64,000 nt of DNA from Roseivirga sp. (lineage in GTDB: Bacteria; Bacteroidota; Bacteroidia; Cytophagales; Cyclobacteriaceae): the NCBI GenBank assembly GCA_021404565.1, contig JAAWWF010000004.1, positions 248,001 to 312,000 on the forward strand, in the 5' to 3' direction. Shown here piece after piece: positions 42,786 through 50,741 of this stretch. The first letter of the stretch is position 1. Every line of letters starts with the position of its first letter. The position numbers were made by a program, and so were the translations under genes. Below the pieces are notes generated by a model. It did not search any database, had not been told where the DNA came from, and was given only the letters and a program-made list of their open reading frames with translations.

Positions 42786-44348
42786 TTAATTCATTCCACC
42801 TTTTCTATTGGCTTTTCTTGGGGTAGGCCAGGTACGCTGCTGACCGTTTCTGGGGTTTACCGGAAGCACAGACCTTTCACGAGAAGTAGTCTCAGGATCT
42901 TCACTTGCCATATAAACCAATATAGCCGTTAGAATGGCATTGTTACGCACATCATCAAACACGATCTTATCATAAGTATCCCGGTTGGTATGCCAGGTAT
43001 AAGAGAAGTAAGACCAGTTGAGAGAGCTCAAAGAGAAACCGGGAGCACCGGCAGCCACAAAGGCAGCATAGTCAGATCCGCCACCACCGGGAGTGCCGGG
43101 GAAGGTAGTTTCTATCTGAGAGCTAATGTTTCTTGGTACTTTTTCCATCCATCGGCCCAGGTAGTCATAGGCATGCAGAAAGCCCTGACCGGACAACCTC
43201 ACCACGCGACCTGTACCATTATCCTGATTAAAGAGTGCTTGCAGATTATCTACCACTTCAGGGTGATCTTCTACAAAGGCACGGGAACCGTTAAGTCCTT
43301 GTTCTTCACTGCCCCAGTGGCCCACGAGAATGGTACGCTTTGGGTTAGGATAAATCTTTTTAAGAATACGCAGAGCTTCCATCATTACCAGGGTACCGGT
43401 GCCGTTATCGGTAGCACCTGTTCCACCATCCCAGGAGTCAAAATGTGCAGAGAGCATTACATACTCATTTGGTTTTTCAGAGCCTTTGATCTCGGCAATA
43501 GTGTTATATGTAGGCTGTGGGCCAAGGTCTTTCGATTCAGCCTTCAGTCTGATTTGAGGCTTGCTACCGTGCTCAGCAAGTCTGTACAGCAGTCCGTAAT
43601 CTTCCAGTGATAAATCAACAGTGGGTACTTTTTTAGTATTGGCACCAAAAATTTTGTTTACGCCAAAACCTCTTGACCAGTTTGACTGGATAATTCCTAC
43701 CGCTCCGGCATCTTCCAGTACTTGTTGTAAGCTGTTAGCACCACGGGTGCTGTGTCCTGTATTACGGATGCGCTGTCTCCAGGCTCTGTTCATCGCATTG
43801 CGTTCATCCCTCATCTTTTTGAATGACTCATCCGTGGCAAACTCTTCCCAGTTGTAGTCAGGTCGGCCTGTTGGCTGATTCATAGAAAGGAGAACAAACT
43901 TGCCTTTGGCGTTTGGCAGCCAAGCTTTGAATTCTTCAGCATTTGCTACATCTGGCAGTATCACACATTCGGCTGTTACTCCTTTTTTAGGAGTACCAGG
44001 ACTCCAGGCCAGCATCATACCTTCCAGTGTCCTTACCCTGGGCTCTACCAGGTCGATGTGCGTAATACCGCGTTCCCAGCCACGCCATTCTCCCCACTGC
44101 TCATTACGGGCAGTAATGCCCCAGCCCTGATATTTGGCAACGGCCCAGTCATTGGCTTGCTTCATCTGAGGGGTACCTACAAGTCGTGGCCCTATAACGT
44201 CCATCAGCTCATGAGCCAGTATTTCCAGCTGCGAGTTTTCATTGGCTTCCTTAACAATGCTCTTGACTACATCATCGGCAGTTTGGGCATGGCCCACTGA
44301 AACCACCAGGGTGAGAAGAAAGAGGAAAGGTTTGTAAAAAGTCTTCAT
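42786..44348 (-). CDS. Secreted M28-family metallopeptidase with PA-domain insertion
   Basis: The protein is 520 residues with a signal peptide (YKPFLFLLTLVVSVGHAQ). Residues ~120-260 contain a protease-associated-like region. The M28 di-zinc site is complete: first His/bridging Asp in LSAHFDSWDGGTGATDNGTG, catalytic Glu-Glu in GHWGSEEQGLNGSRAF, Asp in ALFNQDNGTG or GGGGSDYAAF, and final His in YTWHTNRDTYDKI. It would be an exported aminopeptidase or carboxypeptidase. The tail is basic and flexible (RNGQQRTWPTPRKANRKGGM). It is monocistronic. Confidence 0.92.
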   Translation of the reverse strand: MKTFYKPFLFLLTLVVSVGHAQTADDVVKSIVKEANENSQLEILAHELMDVIGPRLVGTPQMKQANDWAVAKYQGWGITARNEQWGEWRGWERGITHIDLVEPRVRTLEGMMLAWSPGTPKKGVTAECVILPDVANAEEFKAWLPNAKGKFVLLSMNQPTGRPDYNWEEFATDESFKKMRDERNAMNRAWRQRIRNTGHSTRGANSLQQVLEDAGAVGIIQSNWSRGFGVNKIFGANTKKVPTVDLSLEDYGLLYRLAEHGSKPQIRLKAESKDLGPQPTYNTIAEIKGSEKPNEYVMLSAHFDSWDGGTGATDNGTGTLVMMEALRILKKIYPNPKRTILVGHWGSEEQGLNGSRAFVEDHPEVVDNLQALFNQDNGTGRVVRLSGQGFLHAYDYLGRWMEKVPRNISSQIETTFPGTPGGGGSDYAAFVAAGAPGFSLSSLNWSYFSYTWHTNRDTYDKIVFDDVRNNAILTAILVYMASEDPETTSRERSVLPVNPRNGQQRTWPTPRKANRKGGMN

Positions 44349-44670
44349 AGAGAGTTTAAGATTTAATGATTTATAAATGTATTAAGGATTCGGGCAATGC
44401 TTTGTGCGATCTTATGTGAACGGGGAAGGAAAGGGGACCGATCAATCTCGCTGTGTATTTGGTGCGGAAGTAAGTTGAGTTGACAAGTCAGGCGTTTGAG
44501 ACTATATATATTCTGGTTCAGATTGAGCTGTGAGTCTCTGAGTGCTTTAATAAATATGAATTTATGTCAATAAAATTGAATTTATATTGTGATATCCAAA
44601 GGCAAATTACTACTTTAGATGCTGGGAATGACGTACTAAAATTATTTTCAACAGTAGTTTTTGTTACGTT
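44349..44670. other. Intergenic region upstream of the 484-residue protein gene
   Basis: No gene is seen in these 322 bp. The half nearest 44670 is AT-rich. TACTTTAG at 44611-44618 resembles the Bacteroidota -7 box, with a TTG at 44587-44589 some 21 bp upstream as a possible -33 element. These would place transcription start about 45 bp before the next start codon. Confidence in the boxes is low. Confidence 0.35.
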
Positions 44671-46125
44671 ATGCATTTACAGGGTATTTCCCGGATAATT
44701 CAGACTTTTAAGCCGGCAGAATGCGAATTGATCAGAGATTATTATCTTCGCAAGAGCAACGGTTCGGCCACGAAACGTCTACAACTTTTCGATCTTCTTA
44801 AAAATCAGCTATCTAAGGATAATGAACAGGTATGCAGGTTGTTATACAATCGCAAACCCGATTCTGGCTTTAGTCAATTAAAAAAGCGGCTGAAGCAGGA
44901 TTTGCTAGACTTTATGGTATTTTTTCCTTCCACTAAAAACGACTCACCAGACAATTCGGCCATTGAGCTGGAATGTCGAAAGCTCTTTGTTCAGGCAAAG
45001 ACGCTGGTTCATCGTGGCATAGAGGATGAGGCCATAGCAATACTTAAAAAGGTAAATAAGCTTGCAAAAGATTATGATCTGCCTCAAATGAAGGCACTTT
45101 CCCTGGACCTGCTCCAGGAGATTTCTGATCAGAGTTTTAAGGATTTCACCATTGATTCAGCCAAGGTAGAGAGAGATCTGGAAGTTCACCTTACAAAGGT
45201 AAAGTCCAGAAACCTGTACAGACGCCTCGTGGAGGGAGGGCTTGCGGAGTTTGAAAGCAGCCTGGAAGACAGAAGCCTGGTTGACCGGCTTAAAGCTCTT
45301 TGCGAGACCTGCTGGACGCCTTCATTGGGCTTTTGGCATCATTTATTGGCACTTAAGATTAACCTGTTAAAAGATAGAGTTGGCAAGGCATACTGGCATG
45401 GGTTACGACTTGATCAGGCTTTAAAGTCACATGGCGGGGCACTCTCAAAGGATCAGCTCTTCGATTTTTATCATGAAATGGCTGTACTGCTTACCAAGGC
45501 AAGAAAACATAATAAGGCGGAGCTTTATGCCAGAAAAGCAGAGATGCTTTGCAGCAATGACTGTGAAGGGCTTTTGAAAGTGCTTGAATTACGATTTGTT
45601 CTGGCTTTTTCTCGCAAGGAATATGAAACCTGCCTGGAGCTCTGGCAAGAGGCCATGAGGCATAGCAAAATTGAAAATGATAATCTGGGCTATTGTAAGT
45701 GGGTTTTTTTTGATGCCTGTATGCAATTTGTGAACAAGAACTTTGAGCAGTCACTCGTCTTATTGAGAAATAGCGCTGAGCTCTCCCGTGATAAGAATGG
45801 TTTTTTCATTGAACACCGATTATTGGAGATTCTGAACCTCATAGAACTTGGTGAACACGATCTGCTTGAGTATAAAGTGGAGAGTTTCAGGAAGCTCATT
45901 GAATATCATCAGGATAAATGCCCCGAACGTATCCATGGTGTAATGAAGCTGCTGAGAACCCTGGTAAGAACAGGCTATGACCTGGAAGCAACCTACAACC
46001 AGGAGAAAGAGAACCTTGCTCTTATTGTTAATGAAGGCGTTGATAATCAGCTGATGAGCCTGATTGATGTACTTGGCTGGATTGAGAATAAGGTAAATCC
46101 TGTTAAGTTGAGGTTGGTAGGGTAG
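44671..46125 (+). CDS. Helical repeat protein of unknown function
   Basis: The protein is 484 residues, with no signal peptide or membrane helix. It is almost wholly helical with TPR-like spacing: FVQAKTLVHRGIEDEAIAIL, HNKAELYARKAEMLCSND, FSRKEYETCLELWQEAMRHS and NKNFEQSLVLLRNSAELSRD. The N-terminal ~90 residues (FKPAECELIRDYYLRKSNGS, RLQLFDLLKNQLSKDNEQVC, FSQLKKRLKQDLLDFMVFFP) look like a helical domain conserved among Bacteroidota proteins of this kind, but I cannot assign it. It is convergent with the eCIS operon and shares its terminator hairpin. Nothing else ties it to that system. Confidence 0.75.
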   Translation: MHLQGISRIIQTFKPAECELIRDYYLRKSNGSATKRLQLFDLLKNQLSKDNEQVCRLLYNRKPDSGFSQLKKRLKQDLLDFMVFFPSTKNDSPDNSAIELECRKLFVQAKTLVHRGIEDEAIAILKKVNKLAKDYDLPQMKALSLDLLQEISDQSFKDFTIDSAKVERDLEVHLTKVKSRNLYRRLVEGGLAEFESSLEDRSLVDRLKALCETCWTPSLGFWHHLLALKINLLKDRVGKAYWHGLRLDQALKSHGGALSKDQLFDFYHEMAVLLTKARKHNKAELYARKAEMLCSNDCEGLLKVLELRFVLAFSRKEYETCLELWQEAMRHSKIENDNLGYCKWVFFDACMQFVNKNFEQSLVLLRNSAELSRDKNGFFIEHRLLEILNLIELGEHDLLEYKVESFRKLIEYHQDKCPERIHGVMKLLRTLVRTGYDLEATYNQEKENLALIVNEGVDNQLMSLIDVLGWIENKVNPVKLRLVG

Positions 46126-46149
46126 CATACCTGATGAGAGTAAAATATC

Positions 46150-46190
46150 AAAAAGGCCATGCTGAAACTTCAGCATGGCCTTTTTGGTTT
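46150..46190. terminator. Bidirectional terminator at the end of the eCIS effector operon
   Basis: AAAAAGGCCATGCTGAA (46150-46166) pairs perfectly with TTCAGCATGGCCTTTTT (46169-46185). On the plus strand it continues into a T-rich run (ggttttttt), and on the minus strand into T's formed by the left A-run. It terminates both the 484-residue protein gene and the long leftward DUF4157 operon. Confidence 0.88.
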
Positions 46191-46207
46191 TTTACGATAA
46201 TAGTGTC

Positions 46208-47722
46208 TCAGTTCAGGCCACTGTGAGTCACCCATAGACCCGGCTCACCATGTAATCCCGCAGAGGTCGTGTGATGCGTACCGGTTGAAGTGACTTCATG
46301 GCAGGGACTGTTGTCTTTTGTTACCCAACGACCAACAAAAGGTCTCGCCCAACCGCAGAGCCAGTGGTTCGTACCTGTTGCCGTAGCCCCGGTTCTCAAA
46401 AAGTTTTGTGCTGTAGACTGAGCCACGCCTTCGGAGCTACAGCCCGTAAATCTTACTCGAGCGTTCCTTGTAAACCAACACCGTTTAGGTCCTTTTTTGC
46501 TGTGCGAACCAATACCGTTAGGCACAGGTTTTTCCGGATTTTCAGCCCAAGGGTCGAAACGAACGTTATTGTCACCCCACATAGAGCCTCCTGCCGAATG
46601 ACCGGCAACAGTAAGGTTTTGAATAGGATTGGCTCCTCCGTCCGATATGTTTTCCAATTGAGTTGTCAAATTACCAACACCTGCAATGTTGCCACTATAC
46701 AGTGCCTGAACGGCCTGAAGGTATAAGTCTCTTCTGCCCCTCATAACGATTGTGACAGTTTTTCCGGTGGTGGCTTGCAGATTCGATATGTCGAAGGTAT
46801 CACCGATTTCCAACCAGTTGTAGTAGTCATTATTCCAGCTTTTATCTGCTCTTTTCATCTTGTCAATCCAGATGCAGCCCCAGTCCCTCCAATTTCCGGT
46901 TATGCTGTTGGCCAGACCTGCCAGGGTGTCTCCTTTGCTTGATACTGTGGCAGTATTGCCGCTTTTCTTCCATCTCGAGATTCGTGGCCTGCCGGTAGCC
47001 GTAATTTTTGTAGCCGACCGTTTCATTTGCAGGTTTGGCGATTGTTGTACTACGTGGGTAAGTTCATGCGCCAGCAGTTGCTTTCCCGATTTAGTTTCAG
47101 GTCGATATTCACCAGTGTTAAAGTAGACATCGCGTCCTGTTGTAAATGCCCGTGCGCCCATCTCCTGATTCATTTTAATGGCACTGCTATCGGTATGAAT
47201 TCTCACACTGCTAAAATCTGCCCCGATACCATTCTCCATTTCGGCCCGGGTTGACTTAGCCATGGGAGAGCCATGCCCCTGAGTGGTCTGAATGATACTT
47301 TCTACATAGGTACTGGCCGTAGTATTATCGGTACTTTTTTCAGGCTTGGTCTGGATATCCTCTTCCTCCGTTTTTCTCTGGATTTTAGGTTGTACCTCTT
47401 CTTCTTCCATTTTCATAATGGTAGGAGGGGGCTTTGTCTGAATCTCTTCTTCCTCTGCTTTTTGAAGAGCAGGTTTCATTTGAGCCTTTTCTTCCTGTTC
47501 GCAGCCGGCACATTTTTTTTGGATGGCAGGCTTTTGAGATGGAGCGCTGTTAACTACCTGATCTGCTACACGGTCTGCCTCTTGTTCATACTTGTCATTG
47601 GGTTTTCCAACGGTCAGCTTTGTCTGGATGGTAGATGCTGAACCGTACTCTTTCTTTTGTAAAGCAGAGGCTACACTGCTGTGCTGACGTCCTGATGTCT
47701 TATATCTTGAATAGGTTAGCAT
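46208..47722 (-). CDS. DUF4157 (eCIS core) protein with LysM-like and putative His/Cys effector domain
   Basis: The protein is 504 residues. Residues 33-57 carry the shared leader (KLTVGKPNDKYEQEADRVAD). Residues ~66-125 are an acidic, Q-rich spacer with KCAGC (C71, C74) and repeated QTKP/EEEE units. Residues ~145-227 are the eCIS-core domain ending LLAHELTHVVQQ (HExxH at 219-223). Residues ~255-313 resemble LysM (SSKGDTLAGLANSI to LEIGDTFDI). The last ~180 residues hold VAGHSAGGS (His375) and VRFTGCSSEG (Cys428), spaced like the His and Cys of clan CD (caspase-like/DUF4347-like) peptidases, although GHSAGG also reads as a lipase elbow. It is the last gene of the eCIS operon, after the operon's largest gap (130 bp). 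Confidence 0.85.
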   Translation of the reverse strand: MLTYSRYKTSGRQHSSVASALQKKEYGSASTIQTKLTVGKPNDKYEQEADRVADQVVNSAPSQKPAIQKKCAGCEQEEKAQMKPALQKAEEEEIQTKPPPTIMKMEEEEVQPKIQRKTEEEDIQTKPEKSTDNTTASTYVESIIQTTQGHGSPMAKSTRAEMENGIGADFSSVRIHTDSSAIKMNQEMGARAFTTGRDVYFNTGEYRPETKSGKQLLAHELTHVVQQSPNLQMKRSATKITATGRPRISRWKKSGNTATVSSKGDTLAGLANSITGNWRDWGCIWIDKMKRADKSWNNDYYNWLEIGDTFDISNLQATTGKTVTIVMRGRRDLYLQAVQALYSGNIAGVGNLTTQLENISDGGANPIQNLTVAGHSAGGSMWGDNNVRFDPWAENPEKPVPNGIGSHSKKGPKRCWFTRNARVRFTGCSSEGVAQSTAQNFLRTGATATGTNHWLCGWARPFVGRWVTKDNSPCHEVTSTGTHHTTSAGLHGEPGLWVTHSGLN

Positions 47723-47852
47723 ATTTGAATATCAGATTTACTTATACTGAGTATAATTTAGGTTTTTTCAGGCTGAAATTCAATTTTCAGTCGCCTGCGT
47801 GTTTTAGGCAGGCCATGGCTAACAATGCATCAGGATATCATGTCACGCTTTC

Positions 47853-50726
47853 TTAGTCCGTAAACAAGTCCACAATGGACTCTATCATAATGTTGGTTAC
47901 TATCTGAGGTCCCAGAGCATCCAGTGTCAGATAACAAATTGGCTCGATTAGAAATCCACGACCTCCCAGTCTGGCAGCTGCCCACAGGTCGTTACTGCCA
48001 AAATTCGGAGCGTGGTGCCATCGCCCTTCGTGGGTGCGAGATATCCTGGCCCTGGTTACAATGATATTTTTTCCGTGGAGTGTAGCTTGCTCAAAGACTA
48101 TATCGCCAAAGCCGGCTTTATGCTGACCAAGTGCTCGCTTCATAGCACTATAAGGCCCGACAAACATATGTGGACCGAATAACTGGGCCGCCTGCCCCTG
48201 AAAAATCACCATGCCTTCTTTCTCCGGCACCATGGCTTTTAGCCTTTGCCAGAAGGTGTTTACAGGATAACGTGCCCCATATACGGCTCCTTCTGTCATG
48301 CCCCAATATCGAGCCGAGCCCCAAATAAGATCGACATTGTCTACACCGCTGAAAATGAGGAGCTTTTGCAGCTTCATTTTACCCAGTGTCTCCGCTACAA
48401 ATCTTGCCTGGGTAGGAGAGAGGGCCTCAGTCACCTGAATCTTCGTCATGGCTTTATCAAGCAGCCGTATTTCAACAGAGGTCAGGTCGGCTTTTTCTAC
48501 TCTTCCCAGTACCTTTTCAAACCTGGCGCCATGCACCTCGGCTATCTTCGCGGCAATATGTTTTTCCTGTTGCCTGAGGGCGGTAAAAATGGTTTTGGCC
48601 AGAGGCAGGTTTCCTTTGGCCTCTGCCAGTGCATTTTTTGCGGCATTACTATGCTGGCTGGCCTTCAGGAAGCCCTGAGCTTTGTGTGTCTGAGCGACAA
48701 TTCCTGCTTCGGTACCATCGTCCAGAGATTTGGCAAGTGCTTCATGTATCCCCATATTCGGATTTTCTGCCTTGGCCGCCCGTATGCCTTTACCTACTTT
48801 GAGTGCAACAAACATTGTGGCCAGCTCTAATATGACTGTCAGTCCATCAGCCACCAGGCTTTGGGCCAGGTTTCCGCTTTTTTTCTGCATGTCCTCGACA
48901 GAACTGATGGTTTCGAATGCCTTTACCGCAAGTCTCAGATTATCGAGGGCATTTATTACGCTAATGCCTGCCCAGACAAGGAGCATAACATCAAGTGCTA
49001 TGCCGAGGGGAGGATAAACGTGACTGGCAGTGAGCGCGCCTATCATGAGTAAAACCATGCCTATGATTTGCCAGCCATGTTCTTTCAGTCCTTGCATGAT
49101 ATGATCGCCAGCCTCACCGAAATAGCCATTTTCATACGCCCAGTCTATTCCTTTCTTAGCTCTGTCATTGGGCTCCAGGCTCGTTAACATGGGCAGAGTC
49201 AGTTGCTTTTTAGAGTCAAAGAGGTCGAAAGCATACTGCCATTGATACATAACACCAGCCAGGCTTCCCAATCCGCTTAAAAGCATCACAGCCAGTGAGG
49301 CTTCTTTCAGACTTGTTTCGTCATCCTGGGCCTCTTCCAGGCTGATGGAGTCCCAGGTACTTTTAAAACGATCGGCCATGCTTTCAACACGTCCTTTGTG
49401 CTTGGCTATGAACTCGTCATAATCCTTCGGATCGATGGTGATTTTCCCCTTTTGAATGGCTTCTGCGCTGTCAATTACCATCTGATTCCAGCTGGAAACA
49501 AAATGATATACCCACCCATGGCCTACAAAATCAAAACCTGCTCGCATATAATCTTTTACAAGGTGGTTCTGCACCATTTGAGCATGGGCAAAATCGAGCT
49601 GAAATCTGCGGAGCTTTTTTAATTGCTTATAGGTAACCGGGAGACCATGCTCGAAAAGGTAGGGTGGGATTTTTTCAGCCAGCAAAGCAAGCTCCTCTCC
49701 ACTTTTTTGTGCTTTTGCTCTTAGTTTTTCTATGTCAAATCCCTCCAGGTACATGGCCGTAAAAAACATATCGGACCAAGTGACAGGAAAAGCCTGTGGA
49801 TAATCTCTCAGGCTACCAGGTCCTAAATACCCGAGGGTCTCTTCTTCTGAGCCGGCAAGGTTATAGGCAGTGTTGTAAAAGGTATAGTATTGTGATAGAG
49901 ACTGATAACTGCGCCCTCCCAGAATAAGCTCTGTGCGGAATAGAAAGGCGAAGGTCTCATAGTCTTTTCTGTCCTGAGCTTGCATGATGTCTTTTGACAG
50001 TTCTGTAAGATCGTAGTTGATGACATCATCCAGGTTTTCCGGTGCGTCTTCATAGTCGTCCTCCTCTTGTCTTTGAATCGCTTGTTTACCGGTTTGCTGT
50101 ACGGTATGTGTTAGCTCATGAGCAAGCAGATGTTGGCCCGTTTGTGTTTCAGGGTTGTATTTCCCTTTGTTAAAGAAAATATCATTGCCATGTGTAAAAG
50201 CTTGCGCATTGAGCTTTGCACTTAGCTTATGGGCGGTGCTATCATTATGAATTCGCACCTCGCCAAAATCGGAACCAATACCGGATTCCATTTGAGAACG
50301 GGTATTTATGGGGAGAGGACTACCACCTCCTTTTGCTCTTTGAATTCCATTACTGACATCATTTGATGCTACAGGATCTTTCCCTGTTTCTGGTTTGAGC
50401 CTGGCGATTTGCTGGCGGACTCCCATAATATGTGGGAAAGGTCCTTTTTGTACCTTTTTCTGATCCGTTCTTTGGATCCCGGGCATTGGTTGAACCGGCC
50501 CTGGTGTACCGGTATTTAAAGCTGTTTTCGGGATAGCACTGACAGATTCAGCGGATCTGCCTATAACGCGTTCAGCGACCTGATCAGCTTCCTGCTCATA
50601 TTTATCATTAGGCTGGCCGATGGTGAGTTTGCGTTGAATTGATTTAGAGCTACTCGCTGTTCTTTGCACAGAACGAGCAATGCTTTGTCTGCTGTCCTGG
50701 TGATCTTTGCTGGTGTTTGTCCTCAT
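47853..50726 (-). CDS. DUF4157 (eCIS core) protein with hydrophobic midsection and unknown C-terminal domain
   Basis: The protein is 957 residues. Shared leader KLTIGQPNDKYEQEADQVAE at 33-52; core at ~130-212 ending LLAHELTHTVQQ (203-207). The acidic CxxC spacer of its neighbours is absent and replaced by a Pro/Gln-rich linker. Residues ~235-540 are helical, ~552-597 and ~624-645 are strongly hydrophobic (GWQIIGMVLLMIGALTASHV), and ~650-760 are Ala/Lys-rich helices. The final ~190 residues (VDLIWGSARYWGMTEGAVYG, RISRTHEGRWHHAPNFGSND) form a compact domain of unknown family, in the place where polymorphic toxins carry their active domain. The hydrophobic part could aid membrane passage in the target cell. 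No adjacent immunity gene is seen. Confidence 0.85.
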   Translation of the reverse strand: MRTNTSKDHQDSRQSIARSVQRTASSSKSIQRKLTIGQPNDKYEQEADQVAERVIGRSAESVSAIPKTALNTGTPGPVQPMPGIQRTDQKKVQKGPFPHIMGVRQQIARLKPETGKDPVASNDVSNGIQRAKGGGSPLPINTRSQMESGIGSDFGEVRIHNDSTAHKLSAKLNAQAFTHGNDIFFNKGKYNPETQTGQHLLAHELTHTVQQTGKQAIQRQEEDDYEDAPENLDDVINYDLTELSKDIMQAQDRKDYETFAFLFRTELILGGRSYQSLSQYYTFYNTAYNLAGSEEETLGYLGPGSLRDYPQAFPVTWSDMFFTAMYLEGFDIEKLRAKAQKSGEELALLAEKIPPYLFEHGLPVTYKQLKKLRRFQLDFAHAQMVQNHLVKDYMRAGFDFVGHGWVYHFVSSWNQMVIDSAEAIQKGKITIDPKDYDEFIAKHKGRVESMADRFKSTWDSISLEEAQDDETSLKEASLAVMLLSGLGSLAGVMYQWQYAFDLFDSKKQLTLPMLTSLEPNDRAKKGIDWAYENGYFGEAGDHIMQGLKEHGWQIIGMVLLMIGALTASHVYPPLGIALDVMLLVWAGISVINALDNLRLAVKAFETISSVEDMQKKSGNLAQSLVADGLTVILELATMFVALKVGKGIRAAKAENPNMGIHEALAKSLDDGTEAGIVAQTHKAQGFLKASQHSNAAKNALAEAKGNLPLAKTIFTALRQQEKHIAAKIAEVHGARFEKVLGRVEKADLTSVEIRLLDKAMTKIQVTEALSPTQARFVAETLGKMKLQKLLIFSGVDNVDLIWGSARYWGMTEGAVYGARYPVNTFWQRLKAMVPEKEGMVIFQGQAAQLFGPHMFVGPYSAMKRALGQHKAGFGDIVFEQATLHGKNIIVTRARISRTHEGRWHHAPNFGSNDLWAAARLGGRGFLIEPICYLTLDALGPQIVTNIMIESIVDLFTD

Positions 50727-50741
50727 GCTTTAGTTTGTCGC

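Noticed and set aside
42990-43610. A 206-residue plus-strand frame inside the M28 peptidase gene
   Set aside because: It is antisense to conserved zinc-site motifs and has shadow-like composition.
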